DNA of 7,473 bases from Bacteroidales bacterium. Lineage in GTDB: Bacteria > Bacteroidota > Bacteroidia > Bacteroidales > Azobacteroidaceae. Both the position numbers and the translations under genes were made by a program. The notes under the pieces are model-generated. The model was given only the letters and a program-made list of their open reading frames with translations, made no database searches and was not told where the DNA came from. The stretch covers positions 1 to 7,473 of the forward strand of contig JAJBTS010000007.1 in the NCBI GenBank assembly GCA_020860885.1, given 5' to 3'. How positions within the stretch are numbered: position 1 is the stretch's first letter; each line of letters starts with the position of its first letter. Below are positions 1 through 6,601 of the stretch, one piece after another.

Positions 1-774
1 GGGAAAAGCCTGCAGGATATGCAGGTCGCATATAAATCGGGAATCGATTTCGGCTTGGCATTGTGGGAGAGTAATTCCATAGAACATATTTATGCAAAAT
101 ATTATTTTAGGACACCAGAGGAAATTACCTATTTTTTAAACCGTAATAAAAAAGCCGGGGATGAATATAAATGGTTAAAATGGGCTATCGAACTGCAATT
201 CATAGCACAAGCTGGAATAACCTATTCGAAAGATGTTTTCGATTTGGAAAGGTTTGAAAGATTAAGGGAAATCTCCGCAGAAATAATGAGTTTTAAAACG
301 GACAAAGACATGGCCTACATAAAGAATGTATTTTGTAATGAAACAGGCTTTCAAACTCCCAAATTAGATACTCGCGCAGCAATATTTAAAGATAATAAAA
401 TATTACTTGTCAAAGAAAGAGATAATACATGGTCTTTACCAGGCGGTTGGGTAGATGTAAACCAAAGCATCCGTTCAAATATCATTAAAGAAGTAAAAGA
501 AGAAGCAGGATTAGACGTTTTTCCCAAAAGAATTATTGCAATTCAGGATCGAAATATGCACAATACTCCCATATTCGCCTATGGAGTATGTAAAATCTTT
601 ATCCTGTGTGAAATTATCGGAGGTGAATTTAACAAAAATATTGAGACTATTGAGAGTGACTATTTTGCTATCGATGAATTGCCTCTACTATCTGTAGATA
701 AAAATACAAAAGAACAAATAGAAATTTGTTTTAAGGCTTATAAAGAACCGGACTGGCAAGTAATATTTGATTAA
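1..774 (+). CDS. HAD-phosphatase tail fused to Nudix hydrolase (5' end missing)
   Basis: The frame is open to the left edge, so the true start is outside the window; the ATG at 19 is probably internal. Numbering from that ATG, residues up to about 45, with the six before it (GKSLQD), resemble the C-terminal end of a HAD-type phosphatase: a motif IV-like GxSxxDM followed by a stretch like ALWxxxSxEHI and YYFRTPEEI. Residues about 47-92 match the Nudix N-terminal domain ([14 protein letters not shown], then RFERLREI). The Nudix fold follows at about 117-245, with its box starting at G143 and ending KEVKEEAGL (157-165). The box differs from consensus GX5EX7REUXEEXGU: Q149 replaces the first Glu and K157 the Arg, while the metal-binding EE (161-162) is kept. 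Nudix enzymes hydrolyse nucleoside diphosphates linked to another moiety; the substrate here is unknown. No in-frame start codon separates the two parts, which supports a real fusion. It ends in TAA, 79 bp before engB. Confidence 0.8.
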   Translation, partial: GKSLQDMQVAYKSGIDFGLALWESNSIEHIYAKYYFRTPEEITYFLNRNKKAGDEYKWLKWAIELQFIAQAGITYSKDVFDLERFERLREISAEIMSFKTDKDMAYIKNVFCNETGFQTPKLDTRAAIFKDNKILLVKERDNTWSLPGGWVDVNQSIRSNIIKEVKEEAGLDVFPKRIIAIQDRNMHNTPIFAYGVCKIFILCEIIGGEFNKNIETIESDYFAIDELPLLSVDKNTKEQIEICFKAYKEPDWQVIFD

Positions 775-793
775 TTTTCTATTCTGTCATTCT

Positions 794-827
794 TTTGCAG
801 CATTTTTTATAGAAAATATTAACTTTG
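794..827 (+). promoter_or_regulatory. Bacteroidota-type promoter for engB
   Basis: TAACTTTG at 820-827 matches the Bacteroidota -7 box TAnnTTTG. A TTTG at 794-797 lies 22 bp upstream, slightly further than the usual spacing for the -33 element. Transcription would start near 832-835, leaving a leader of about 20 nt before the ATG at 854. This placement also argues against translation starting at 767, upstream of the promoter. The assignment rests on motif match only. Confidence 0.5.
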
Positions 828-853
828 TATATTCTTTCTCTTATAAAAACAGG

Positions 854-1471
854 ATGGATATTAAGAAAGCAGAATTTATTATTAGTAATACTCAAGTTGA
901 TAAATGTCCTCAGGACGGGAAACCTGAATACGCTTTTATCGGTCGTTCAAATGTTGGCAAATCCTCTTTGATCAATATGATCACAAATAGGAAAGGCTTG
1001 GCTATGACTTCCTCCACTCCGGGAAAAACACAACTTAAAAATCATTTTCTCATCAATGAATAATGGTATTTAGTGGATTTACCAGGATATGGGTACGCTC
1101 AGAGAGGGAAAAAAGGGAGAGAACAAATACAAACAATCATCGACCACTATTTAGATGCGAGGGTTGAATTAACCTGTTTGTTTGTTCTTTTGGATTGCCG
1201 ACATGAACCTCAAAAGATTGATCTCGAATTTATCGATGGATTGGGAGAAAGTGGAATTCCTTTTGCTATTGTTTTTACTAAAACGGATAAAATATCCAAA
1301 TCACGCTTAAAGGAAAACTTCACCACTTATAAAAATAAATTATTGGAAACATGGGAAGAACTTCCTCCCATTTTCTTTACTTCTTCAGAACATAAAAAAG
1401 GGAAAGAAGAATTGTTGGACTATATTGACAAAATTAATAAGTCACTAAGAATAAATAAAGATCATGAATAA
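854..1471 (+). pseudogene. engB: EngB/YihA/YsxC ribosome-assembly GTPase, interrupted by in-frame TAA
   Basis: EngB is a TrmE-Era-EngA-family GTPase needed for large ribosomal subunit assembly and is essential in the bacteria where it has been tested. The ATG at 854 gives the family N-terminus ([14 protein letters not shown], then [16 protein letters not shown]). With the stop read through, the protein is 205 residues, the normal size. G1 is GRSNVGKS (30-37), G2 lies around T55 in STPGKTQ, G3 is DLPGYG (75-80), G4 is TKTD (142-145) and G5 is near SSE (177-179). Codon 70 (1061-1063) is TAA, between LINE and WYLVDLPG. Homologues have an acidic or polar residue there, so GAA to TAA, a single G-to-T change, is the simplest explanation. 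The stop separates G1/G2 from G3-G5, so neither half could work alone. A GTG at 1073 is in frame but is the Val before DLPG, not a credible start. The gene overlaps the deaminase by 8 bp. It may be an assembly error rather than a true pseudogene. Confidence 0.85.
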
Positions 1472-1938
1472 TTTCTCAGAAGAGATGATGCATAAAGCTA
1501 TTCAGCTCTCTATTCAAAGCATTAAAACCGGAGGAGGACCTTTTGGAGCTGTTATAGTAAAAGAAGGAATAGAGATAGCCTCTGCGTACAATGAGGTGAC
1601 AATAAAAAATGATCCAACCGCTCATGCCGAAATATCAGTTATCAGATTAGCTTCTCAAAAGCTTAATACTTTTGATTTATCTGGATGTGAAATCTATTCC
1701 TCTTGTGAACCATGCCCTATGTGCCTATCAGCAATATACTGGGCAAGAATTGATAAATTATACTATGGAAATACTAAAAACAGACGCAAAAGCTATCGGA
1801 TTTGATGATTCTTTCATATACGATCAAATTATACTTCCGGAAGAACAGCGTTCTATTCCCATAGTAAAAATGCTTCGTAATGAAGCAATAGAAGCCTTTG
1901 AAATCTGGAAAAGGAAAAAAGATAAAATAGAATATTAA
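1464..1938 (+). pseudogene. Guanine deaminase-like (CDA-fold) enzyme, frameshifted in an A5 run
   Basis: This is a zinc-dependent deaminase of the cytidine-deaminase fold, closest by recall to Bacillus subtilis guanine deaminase (guanine to xanthine, purine salvage); tRNA adenosine deaminase (TadA) is the other candidate. H54 and E56 in HAE and C84/C87 in PCPMC give the zinc and proton-shuttle residues. The guanine-deaminase hallmarks are the GFDDSFIY segment and a C-terminus ending in EY. Removing one base restores a 157-residue protein, against 156 for the B. subtilis enzyme as I recall it. The lesion is in the A run at 1776-1780: as read, the frame goes NTK then NRRKSYRI and stops after residue 113; with four A's it reads NTK-TDAKAIGFDD. 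The first frame is codons from 1464, and the rest continues to TAA at 1936-1938. The zinc site lies before the shift, but the C-terminal part that completes the active site in the domain-swapped dimer is lost. Translation is coupled to engB by an 8-bp overlap. Confidence 0.82.
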
Positions 1939-1947
1939 TCCCGGTAA

Positions 1948-1969
1948 AAGTATATTTTTCAATATACTT
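1948..1969. other. Perfect AT-rich inverted repeat, 9-bp arms, between deaminase and DUF4494
   Basis: AAGTATATT (1948-1956) and AATATACTT (1961-1969) are exact reverse complements separated by TTTC. As RNA this is an A-U hairpin with one G-C pair. It lies 10 bp past the deaminase stop and 22 bp before the DUF4494 start, in a 53-bp gap. No T-run follows, so it is a poor intrinsic terminator. It could be an operator, an mRNA processing site or chance in AT-rich DNA. A TATATTTT within it resembles a -7 box without the final G. Confidence 0.4.
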
Positions 1970-1991
1970 CTCACTATAAATATAAAATGAA

Positions 1992-2456
1992 ATGAATTGG
2001 TTTGAGTGTAAAGTTTCCTATGAGAAAATAATGGAAAATGGTGTTCAAAAAAAGGTGACAGAACCTTATCTGGTAGATGCATTGTCATTCACAGAAGCAG
2101 AAGCACGGATTATAGAAGAAATGAAGCCTTATATTAGCGGTGACTTTACAGTTACCGATATCAAAAGGGCTAAGTTGGCTGAGCTCTTTTTCAATGAAAC
2201 AGGAGACCGTTATTACAAAATTAAAATATTTTTTATCACTTTGGATGAGAAAAGTGGTGCGGAAAAGAAAACCGCTGTTCAAATGTTGGCTCAGGCTTCA
2301 GATCTTAAAGAAGCTATTAATGTATTAGATGAAGGTATGAAAGGAACGATGGCAGATTATACAATTGCCTCCGTTACAGAAACTATGATTATGGATGTTT
2401 TCCCTTTTTCTTCGGACTCGAAACCAGAACAAAACACAAGTGATAATAAATTATGA
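1992..2456 (+). CDS. DUF4494 domain protein
   Basis: This 154-residue protein matches the Bacteroidota-restricted DUF4494 family over its whole length: an N-terminal NWFECKVSYE, the strongly conserved PYLVDALSFTEAEARIIEEM (residues 26-45), then ITLDEKSGAEKKTA, EGMKGTMADYTIASVTET and a final MDVFPF. The family's function is not known. There is no signal peptide or membrane segment, so it should be cytoplasmic. The last 17 or so residues (SSDSKPEQNTSDNKL) are polar and look disordered. The ATG at 1992 is chosen because the nearby ATG at 1987 runs straight into TGA. The stop codon overlaps the yggS start as ATGA, implying translational coupling, and the DUF4494-YggS pairing is, as I recall it, a common Bacteroidales arrangement. 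The gene itself is intact, in contrast to both neighbours. Confidence 0.9.
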   Translation: MNWFECKVSYEKIMENGVQKKVTEPYLVDALSFTEAEARIIEEMKPYISGDFTVTDIKRAKLAELFFNETGDRYYKIKIFFITLDEKSGAEKKTAVQMLAQASDLKEAINVLDEGMKGTMADYTIASVTETMIMDVFPFSSDSKPEQNTSDNKL

Positions 2457-3152
2457 ATCTCGCCGAACGATTATATAGTGTAAAGGATACATTGCCACCT
2501 CAGGCTCAATTGGTTGCAGTATCTAAATTCCATCCAAGCACTGTAATCATGGAGGCTTATACTGCAGGACAACGTTTATTTGGAGAAAGTAGGGTTCAGG
2601 AATTAATAGGTAAATATGAAGAATTACCTAAGGATATTCAATGGCACTTTATTGGACATTTACAAATAAATAAAATAAAATATATTGCTCCCTTTATCGA
2701 TACAATACAAAGTGTCGATAGTATAAAATTGTTGAATGAACTAAATAAGTATGCGGAAAAGTTTAATCGGAAAATTAATATTCTTATTCAGATACATATA
2801 AGTGAAGAAGAAACCAAATATTGATTCTCCTACACAGAAGCAAAAGAATTATTTACTAATAATCTGTTAAAAGATTTACCTTTTCTTCGTTTAAAAGGAT
2901 TAATGGGGATAGCAACTCTGACGGATGAAAAAGAAAAAATTCAGAAAGAGTTTTCCGGCTTAAAAACTTTTTTTTAATCTTTTAAAGAATGAATATCTCC
3001 CCAATGATCTCAATTTTAACGAGCTTTCGATGGGAATGAGTGATGATTATCCTATAGCAATAGAAGAAGGAAGTACAATGATTAGAGTAGGAAGTAAAAT
3101 ATTTGGGCAAAGACAATATAATAACAAGAAAAGTAATGAAAAATATATTTGA
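2453..3152 (+). pseudogene. yggS: YggS/PROSC-type PLP homeostasis protein with in-frame TGA and a T8 frameshift
   Basis: YggS-family proteins bind pyridoxal 5'-phosphate without known catalysis and balance cellular PLP and some amino-acid pools. The start ATG overlaps the DUF4494 stop. The PLP lysine is K25 in VAVSKFHP; the family block WHFIGHLQINK is at 64-74; the phosphate-binding end ([11 protein letters not shown], then [15 protein letters not shown]) lies downstream of the lesions. There are two lesions. Codon 124 (2822-2824) is TGA between EETKY and FSYTEAKE, where homologues carry Gly, so GGA to TGA is a single G-to-T change. The T run at 2968-2975 has eight T's; with seven, KTFF continues as [14 protein letters not shown] and on to the conserved C-terminus. 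Otherwise TAA at 2975 ends the frame. The corrected protein is about 232 residues, roughly ten longer than usual because it runs past the expected end (IFGQRQY) to TGA at 3150-3152, 17 bp into the next gene. As read, only the first 123 residues are made. Confidence 0.87.
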
Positions 3153-4116
3153 AACCCATTTTGCAGGATTGTATTTATCTAATCCGATTGTAATAGCAAG
3201 TTCCGGATTAACAAATACAGTAGAAAAAAATAAAGAGTTAGAAAAAGCCGGAGCTGGAGCTATTGTACTAAAATCATTGTTCGAAGAACAAATATCTAAA
3301 AAAGCAGGTGCTTTACTGACAGAAGGAACTTATCCAGAAGCTAATGATTATATTCTCAACTATTTAAAAACAAATGAAGTAAATAATTATTTAAAGCTTA
3401 TAAAAGAGACAAAAGAAGCATGTAGAATTCCGGTTATTGCAAGTGTGAACTGTTATAAAGATGATTCGTGGATTGATTTTGCACATCAAATTGAGATGGC
3501 TGGTGCTGATGCATTAGAGTTAAATATATTTGCTCTTAATACAGAATTTACCGATGAACACAATAGTCTGGAAGATACTTACATTAGAATTACCCAAAAA
3601 GTAAAGGATGCTATTCAAATTCCAGTTATCGTAAAAATGAGCAAATATTTTAGCCGTCTGGTAAAACTGGTAAATGATTTAGAATCATCAGGTATTAATG
3701 GCATTGTATTATTTAACCGATTCTATCAACATGATATTGATATAAATAAACTACAAATGACATCGGGACATGTATTTAGTTCTCATACAGATATAAGTGA
3801 TACATTACGTTGGACAGGAATTATTTCAGGGAAATTACCCAGAGTGAGTATTGCTGCATCTACTGGAATACACGACTGGGAATCAATCATTAAATGTATT
3901 CTTTGTGGAGCTTCAGCCGTTCAGATCTGTACTACAGTTTATCAACACGGAAAGGAAATCATAGCTCAAATTCAAAGAGGAATGGAGGAATGGATGCAAA
4001 GTTTAAATTTTACTTCCTTAGATGATTTCCGAGGAAAATTGAATTATGCACAATTAGAAGATCCTTCGCTGTATGAACGCGTACAATTTATGAGGTATTT
4101 TTCCAACAGAGATTAA
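3136..4116 (+). CDS. Dihydroorotate dehydrogenase-like flavoprotein lacking the catalytic base
   Basis: A 326-residue TIM-barrel protein of the DHODH-like family common in Bacteroidales. It starts [22 protein letters not shown], the usual opening of class 1 DHODH folds. K46 (VLKS) and K167 (VIVKMS) match the FMN- and orotate-contacting lysines of DHODH, and [20 protein letters not shown] (241-260) is the FMN-phosphate region. The loop that in true class 1 enzymes reads NxSCPN is NIFALN (130-135), so the base Cys is Ala133. The orotate-forming reaction is therefore doubtful and the substrate unknown. The ATG at 3136 is preferred over a TTG at 3103 because it gives the family N-terminus and follows a purine-rich AAGAAAAG. 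It overlaps the corrected yggS frame by 17 bp. The CPBP protease gene follows 12 bp after the TAA, suggesting one transcript. The frame is intact throughout. Confidence 0.85.
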   Translation: MKNIFETHFAGLYLSNPIVIASSGLTNTVEKNKELEKAGAGAIVLKSLFEEQISKKAGALLTEGTYPEANDYILNYLKTNEVNNYLKLIKETKEACRIPVIASVNCYKDDSWIDFAHQIEMAGADALELNIFALNTEFTDEHNSLEDTYIRITQKVKDAIQIPVIVKMSKYFSRLVKLVNDLESSGINGIVLFNRFYQHDIDINKLQMTSGHVFSSHTDISDTLRWTGIISGKLPRVSIAASTGIHDWESIIKCILCGASAVQICTTVYQHGKEIIAQIQRGMEEWMQSLNFTSLDDFRGKLNYAQLEDPSLYERVQFMRYFSNRD

Positions 4117-4128
4117 ACATCCATTACT

Positions 4129-5058
4129 ATGTTATTGAAAGGGGTATTTAAAGATTCTTCTATTTTCATTCAGTTGCTTATTTTTTTGGCAATTCTCGCG
4201 GTAGGGCTCATGGTTTCTGCCTTTGCTTCTCAGTTAATTATCATTTTTCAATTTGGATTTTCCCGTGAAGCCATGAATCAGATTATGCAGAATATAATTA
4301 ACTATCCTGATATTCTTCGTACTATGCAATTTTTTCAGGTGATTGGAGTATTTATATTTCCAGCCATTATTTGTGCATGGCTATTTAGTAATGATTATAG
4401 ATCTTATTTGTATGCAAATACTCCCATTACTATACCTGTTATTATACTAACTATATTTAGTATAATCATTCTGATTCCTTTTATTACCTGGACACAAGAT
4501 TTAAATCAAAAAATGGTTTTTCCGGAGTGGCTCAGAGGACTTGAAGAATGGATGCTGACACAGGAAGAAGTTAATAATCAATTAATTGAAAAAATGCTTT
4601 ATGCTGAAACAATCTGGGTATTAATCTTCAATATTATTATAGTGTGTGTTTTAACTGGTATAGGAGAAGAATTTATCTTTCGAGGTATTCTTCAAAATAT
4701 CTTTGGAAAAGTGATTAAAAACCCACATCTTGTTATATGGACTGTGGCAATCATCTTTAGCGCTATACACTTACAGTTCTATGGTTTTATTCCAAGATTG
4801 TTATTAGGAGCGTATTTTGGTTATTTATTATTTTATACAAAAAATATATGGATACCTGCATTAGCACACTTTACTAATAATTTGATAAGTGTTATCGGTT
4901 TTTATATTTATCAGGATTCTCCACATATGAGCAAAGAATTAGACACTCTAGGAACAGGAGATACCTGGTGGATGGCTTTAATTTCGTTAGCTTTGTTTTT
5001 ATTCCTATTTACACAAATTAAACGGCAAGGTTTAAATTTACAACGTTCTTCTTCTTAA
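4129..5058 (+). CDS. CPBP family intramembrane metalloprotease (CAAX protease/Abi type)
   Basis: A 309-residue protein with about eight hydrophobic segments (roughly 12-40, 68-86, 98-120, 162-178, 200-216, 222-237, 240-261, 280-297). It carries the three CPBP motifs: EExxxR at 180-185 (EEFIFR), FxxxH at 210-214 (FSAIH) and HxxxN at 247-251. These place the glutamates and two histidines of the proposed active site inside the membrane. The family includes type II CAAX prenyl proteases and bacterial members with roles in bacteriocin immunity or signal processing. The substrate here is unknown, and bacteria do not usually prenylate CAAX proteins. It follows the DHODH-like gene by 12 bp with no visible promoter or Shine-Dalgarno sequence, so it is probably cotranscribed. 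Its last 21 bp overlap the 3' end of lptB on the other strand. The family is certain, the role is not. Confidence 0.88.
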   Translation: MLLKGVFKDSSIFIQLLIFLAILAVGLMVSAFASQLIIIFQFGFSREAMNQIMQNIINYPDILRTMQFFQVIGVFIFPAIICAWLFSNDYRSYLYANTPITIPVIILTIFSIIILIPFITWTQDLNQKMVFPEWLRGLEEWMLTQEEVNNQLIEKMLYAETIWVLIFNIIIVCVLTGIGEEFIFRGILQNIFGKVIKNPHLVIWTVAIIFSAIHLQFYGFIPRLLLGAYFGYLLFYTKNIWIPALAHFTNNLISVIGFYIYQDSPHMSKELDTLGTGDTWWMALISLALFLFLFTQIKRQGLNLQRSSS

Positions 5059-5781
5059 TTCGAAATCGCGACCTAAATATTTCTCTCTGACAATTGGATT
5101 AGCAGCCAATTCTTCAGCAACCCCCTGAAAAAGAACCTTTCCTTCAAAAAGAAGATAGGCTCTATCTGTAATACTCAATGTTTCATGTACATTATGGTCA
5201 GTGATCAGGATTCCTATATTTTTATGCTTCAATTTACCTACGATCTGTTGAATGTCCTGAACAGCAATGGGGTCCACTCCAGCGAAGGGTTCATCCAGCA
5301 TTATAAACTTGGGATCAATTGCTAAACAGCGAGCAATTTCCACCCGGCGACGTTCTCCTCCGGAGAGTTGATCTCCCAAATTCTTTCTTACTTTACCTAA
5401 TCCGAATTCCTGAATTAAACTTTCTAATTTTTCTTTTTGGTATTCTGGAGTTTGTTTAGTCATTTCCAAAACAGAACGAATATTATCTTCTACAGTCATT
5501 TTACGAAATACAGAAGCTTCCTGGGCCAAATAACCAATCCCGTTTTGGGCTCTTTTGTAAACCGGAAAATTTGTAATCTCCATATCATCCAGAAAAATTT
5601 TTCCCTGATTGGGGGTCACTAATCCTACAGCCATATAAAAGGTTGTAGTTTTCCCAGCACCATTGGGTCCTAAAAGCCCAACTATTTCCCCTTGTTTTAC
5701 GTTTATTGAAACGTGATTTACAACAGTTCGGTTTCTATATTTTTTGACCAAATCTTCGGTACGGAGGATTTTTTGTTCCAT
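5038..5781 (-). CDS. lptB: LptB, ATPase of the LPS export ABC transporter
   Basis: LptB is the cytoplasmic ATPase that, with LptF/LptG, pulls LPS from the inner membrane onto the LptC-A-D bridge to the outer membrane. The 247-residue product has all ABC elements: Walker A GPNGAGKT (38-45), Q-loop Q87 in LAQEAS, signature LSGGE (139-143), Walker B IMLDE (160-164), the D-loop in AGVD and switch His196 in ITDHN. LptB-specific features are the N-terminal [32 protein letters not shown], the [15 protein letters not shown] stretch and DHNVHETL, which separate it from the related LivF/LivG ATPases. The start ATG (complement of 5779-5781) lies 21 nt from a -7 box on the same strand. The gene is convergent with and overlaps the CPBP gene by 21 bp, and is divergent from mlaE across 76 bp. 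No other lpt gene is in the window, which is usual for this phylum. Confidence 0.93.
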   Translation of the reverse strand: MEQKILRTEDLVKKYRNRTVVNHVSINVKQGEIVGLLGPNGAGKTTTFYMAVGLVTPNQGKIFLDDMEITNFPVYKRAQNGIGYLAQEASVFRKMTVEDNIRSVLEMTKQTPEYQKEKLESLIQEFGLGKVRKNLGDQLSGGERRRVEIARCLAIDPKFIMLDEPFAGVDPIAVQDIQQIVGKLKHKNIGILITDHNVHETLSITDRAYLLFEGKVLFQGVAEELAANPIVREKYLGRDFELRRRTL

Positions 5782-5794
5782 TTGACATACATAG

Positions 5795-5829
5795 TTTGAA
5801 ACAAAAGTACTAAAAAAACATTACATTTG
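5795..5829 (+). promoter_or_regulatory. Bacteroidota-type promoter for mlaEF
   Basis: TACATTTG at 5822-5829 matches the -7 box TAnnTTTG, and a TTTG at 5795-5798 lies 23 bp upstream as a possible, rather distant, -33 element. Transcription would begin near 5834-5837, about 22 nt before the mlaE ATG at 5858. No Shine-Dalgarno sequence is visible in that leader, which is common in this phylum. Confidence 0.5.
5802..5809 (-). promoter_or_regulatory. -7 box of the lptB promoter
   Basis: Read on the minus strand, 5809 to 5802 is TACTTTTG, a match to TAnnTTTG. It would start transcription about 15 nt before the lptB ATG. No clear TTG appears at the expected -33 distance (plus-strand CAA near 5829-5835), so this may be a weak or activated promoter. 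It is only 12 bp from the oppositely directed mlaE box. Confidence 0.4.
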
Positions 5830-5857
5830 TAGCTTATTTAGATATTATAAAGATTAG

Positions 5858-6601
5858 ATGATAAAAGCTTTACAAAAATTTGGAGAATATATTTTACTCA
5901 TGTTCCGAGCTATCTCTATACCGGAACGTTGGGGTGTATTTTTTAAACAAACATTCAAGGAAATATATAAGTTAGGCGTGGACTCACTCTGGATTGTTAT
6001 TTTCATATCCGTTTTTATAGGGGCAGTATTAACGATTCAAGTTTCACTAAATATTCAATCTCCTATAATCCCGGATTTTACCGTAGGATACATTACCAGG
6101 GAAGTTATTCTTTTAGAATTCTCTTCAACAATAATGTGTTTAATCTTAGCAGGAAAGGTAGGGTCTAATATTGCGTCCGAACTGGGAACTATGCGTGTAA
6201 CCGAACAAATAGATGCATTAGAAATAATGGGGGTAAATTCCGCCAATTATCTTATTTTACCTAAGATAGCAGCATTTATGGCATTTATTCCGGTATTGGT
6301 TATCTTCAGCATGTTTTTTGGTATCATGGGAGGTTATTTCATTGGATGGGCTACCGACATGATCACTGTTGCTAAATATGAATACGGTATACAGTACTGG
6401 TTCCAACCTTATTATATTAACTATTCAATAATTAAATCTATGGTATTTGCATTTATTATTGTTTCCATCGCATCTTATTATGGTTATTACGTAAAAGGAG
6501 GAGCCCTACAAGTAGGAAAAGCCAGTACCGATTCTGTAGTAATGAGTAGTGTATCCATTTTAGCTTTAGACCTTGTAATGACTCAGTTAATGCTTAGCTA
6601 A
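5858..6601 (+). CDS. mlaE: MlaE-type phospholipid transporter permease
   Basis: This inner-membrane permease belongs to the MlaE family, the subunit through which MCE-domain (MlaD) lipid carriers exchange phospholipid using MlaF ATP hydrolysis. The 247-residue protein has an N-terminal interfacial helix (about 1-40) and five hydrophobic segments at roughly 43-63, 84-100, 135-163, 194-210 and 228-246. The diagnostic family motif runs over 99-127 and includes GSNIASELGTMRVTEQIDAL; a second conserved stretch, GYYVKGGALQVGKAST, is at 209-224. The family member length is typical and the frame is clean. Its stop overlaps the mlaF start as TAATG (one shared base), so the two are translationally coupled. 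In E. coli the system keeps the outer membrane asymmetric; the direction of transport has been debated. Homologous permeases serve other MCE systems, so the exact lipid is an inference. Confidence 0.92.
   Translation: MIKALQKFGEYILLMFRAISIPERWGVFFKQTFKEIYKLGVDSLWIVIFISVFIGAVLTIQVSLNIQSPIIPDFTVGYITREVILLEFSSTIMCLILAGKVGSNIASELGTMRVTEQIDALEIMGVNSANYLILPKIAAFMAFIPVLVIFSMFFGIMGGYFIGWATDMITVAKYEYGIQYWFQPYYINYSIIKSMVFAFIIVSIASYYGYYVKGGALQVGKASTDSVVMSSVSILALDLVMTQLMLS

Noticed and set aside
767..853. Longer engB start at 767
   Set aside because: The added residues resemble no EngB N-terminus, overlap the Nudix stop and lie upstream of the likely promoter; the ATG at 854 gives the family start.
1073..1471. 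Independent gene starting at GTG 1073 for the second half of engB
   Set aside because: The GTG is the Val before the DLPGYG motif, there is no ribosome-binding signal, and a protein lacking the P-loop would not be a working GTPase.
1774..2328. Small open frames on both strands (1774-2088 and 2085-2282 minus, 2140-2328 plus)
   Set aside because: They lie across the deaminase and DUF4494 genes, have low-complexity or unfamiliar sequences and no start signals; they are shadows of the real frames.
1061..2824. Stop-codon reassignment (TAA or TGA read as an amino acid)
   Set aside because: TGA cleanly ends DUF4494 (2454-2456) and mlaF (7372-7374), and TAA ends the Nudix, deaminase, DHODH-like, CPBP, lptB and mlaE genes at their family-expected ends. 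No intact gene here uses either as sense.
2822..2824. Selenocysteine at the TGA in yggS
   Set aside because: The family carries Gly, not Cys, at this place, and the gene also has a separate frameshift. I see no supporting hairpin directly downstream.
3103..3135. TTG start for the DHODH-like protein
   Set aside because: It adds eleven residues that are the yggS C-terminus in another frame; ATG at 3136 begins the family's conserved N-terminus.
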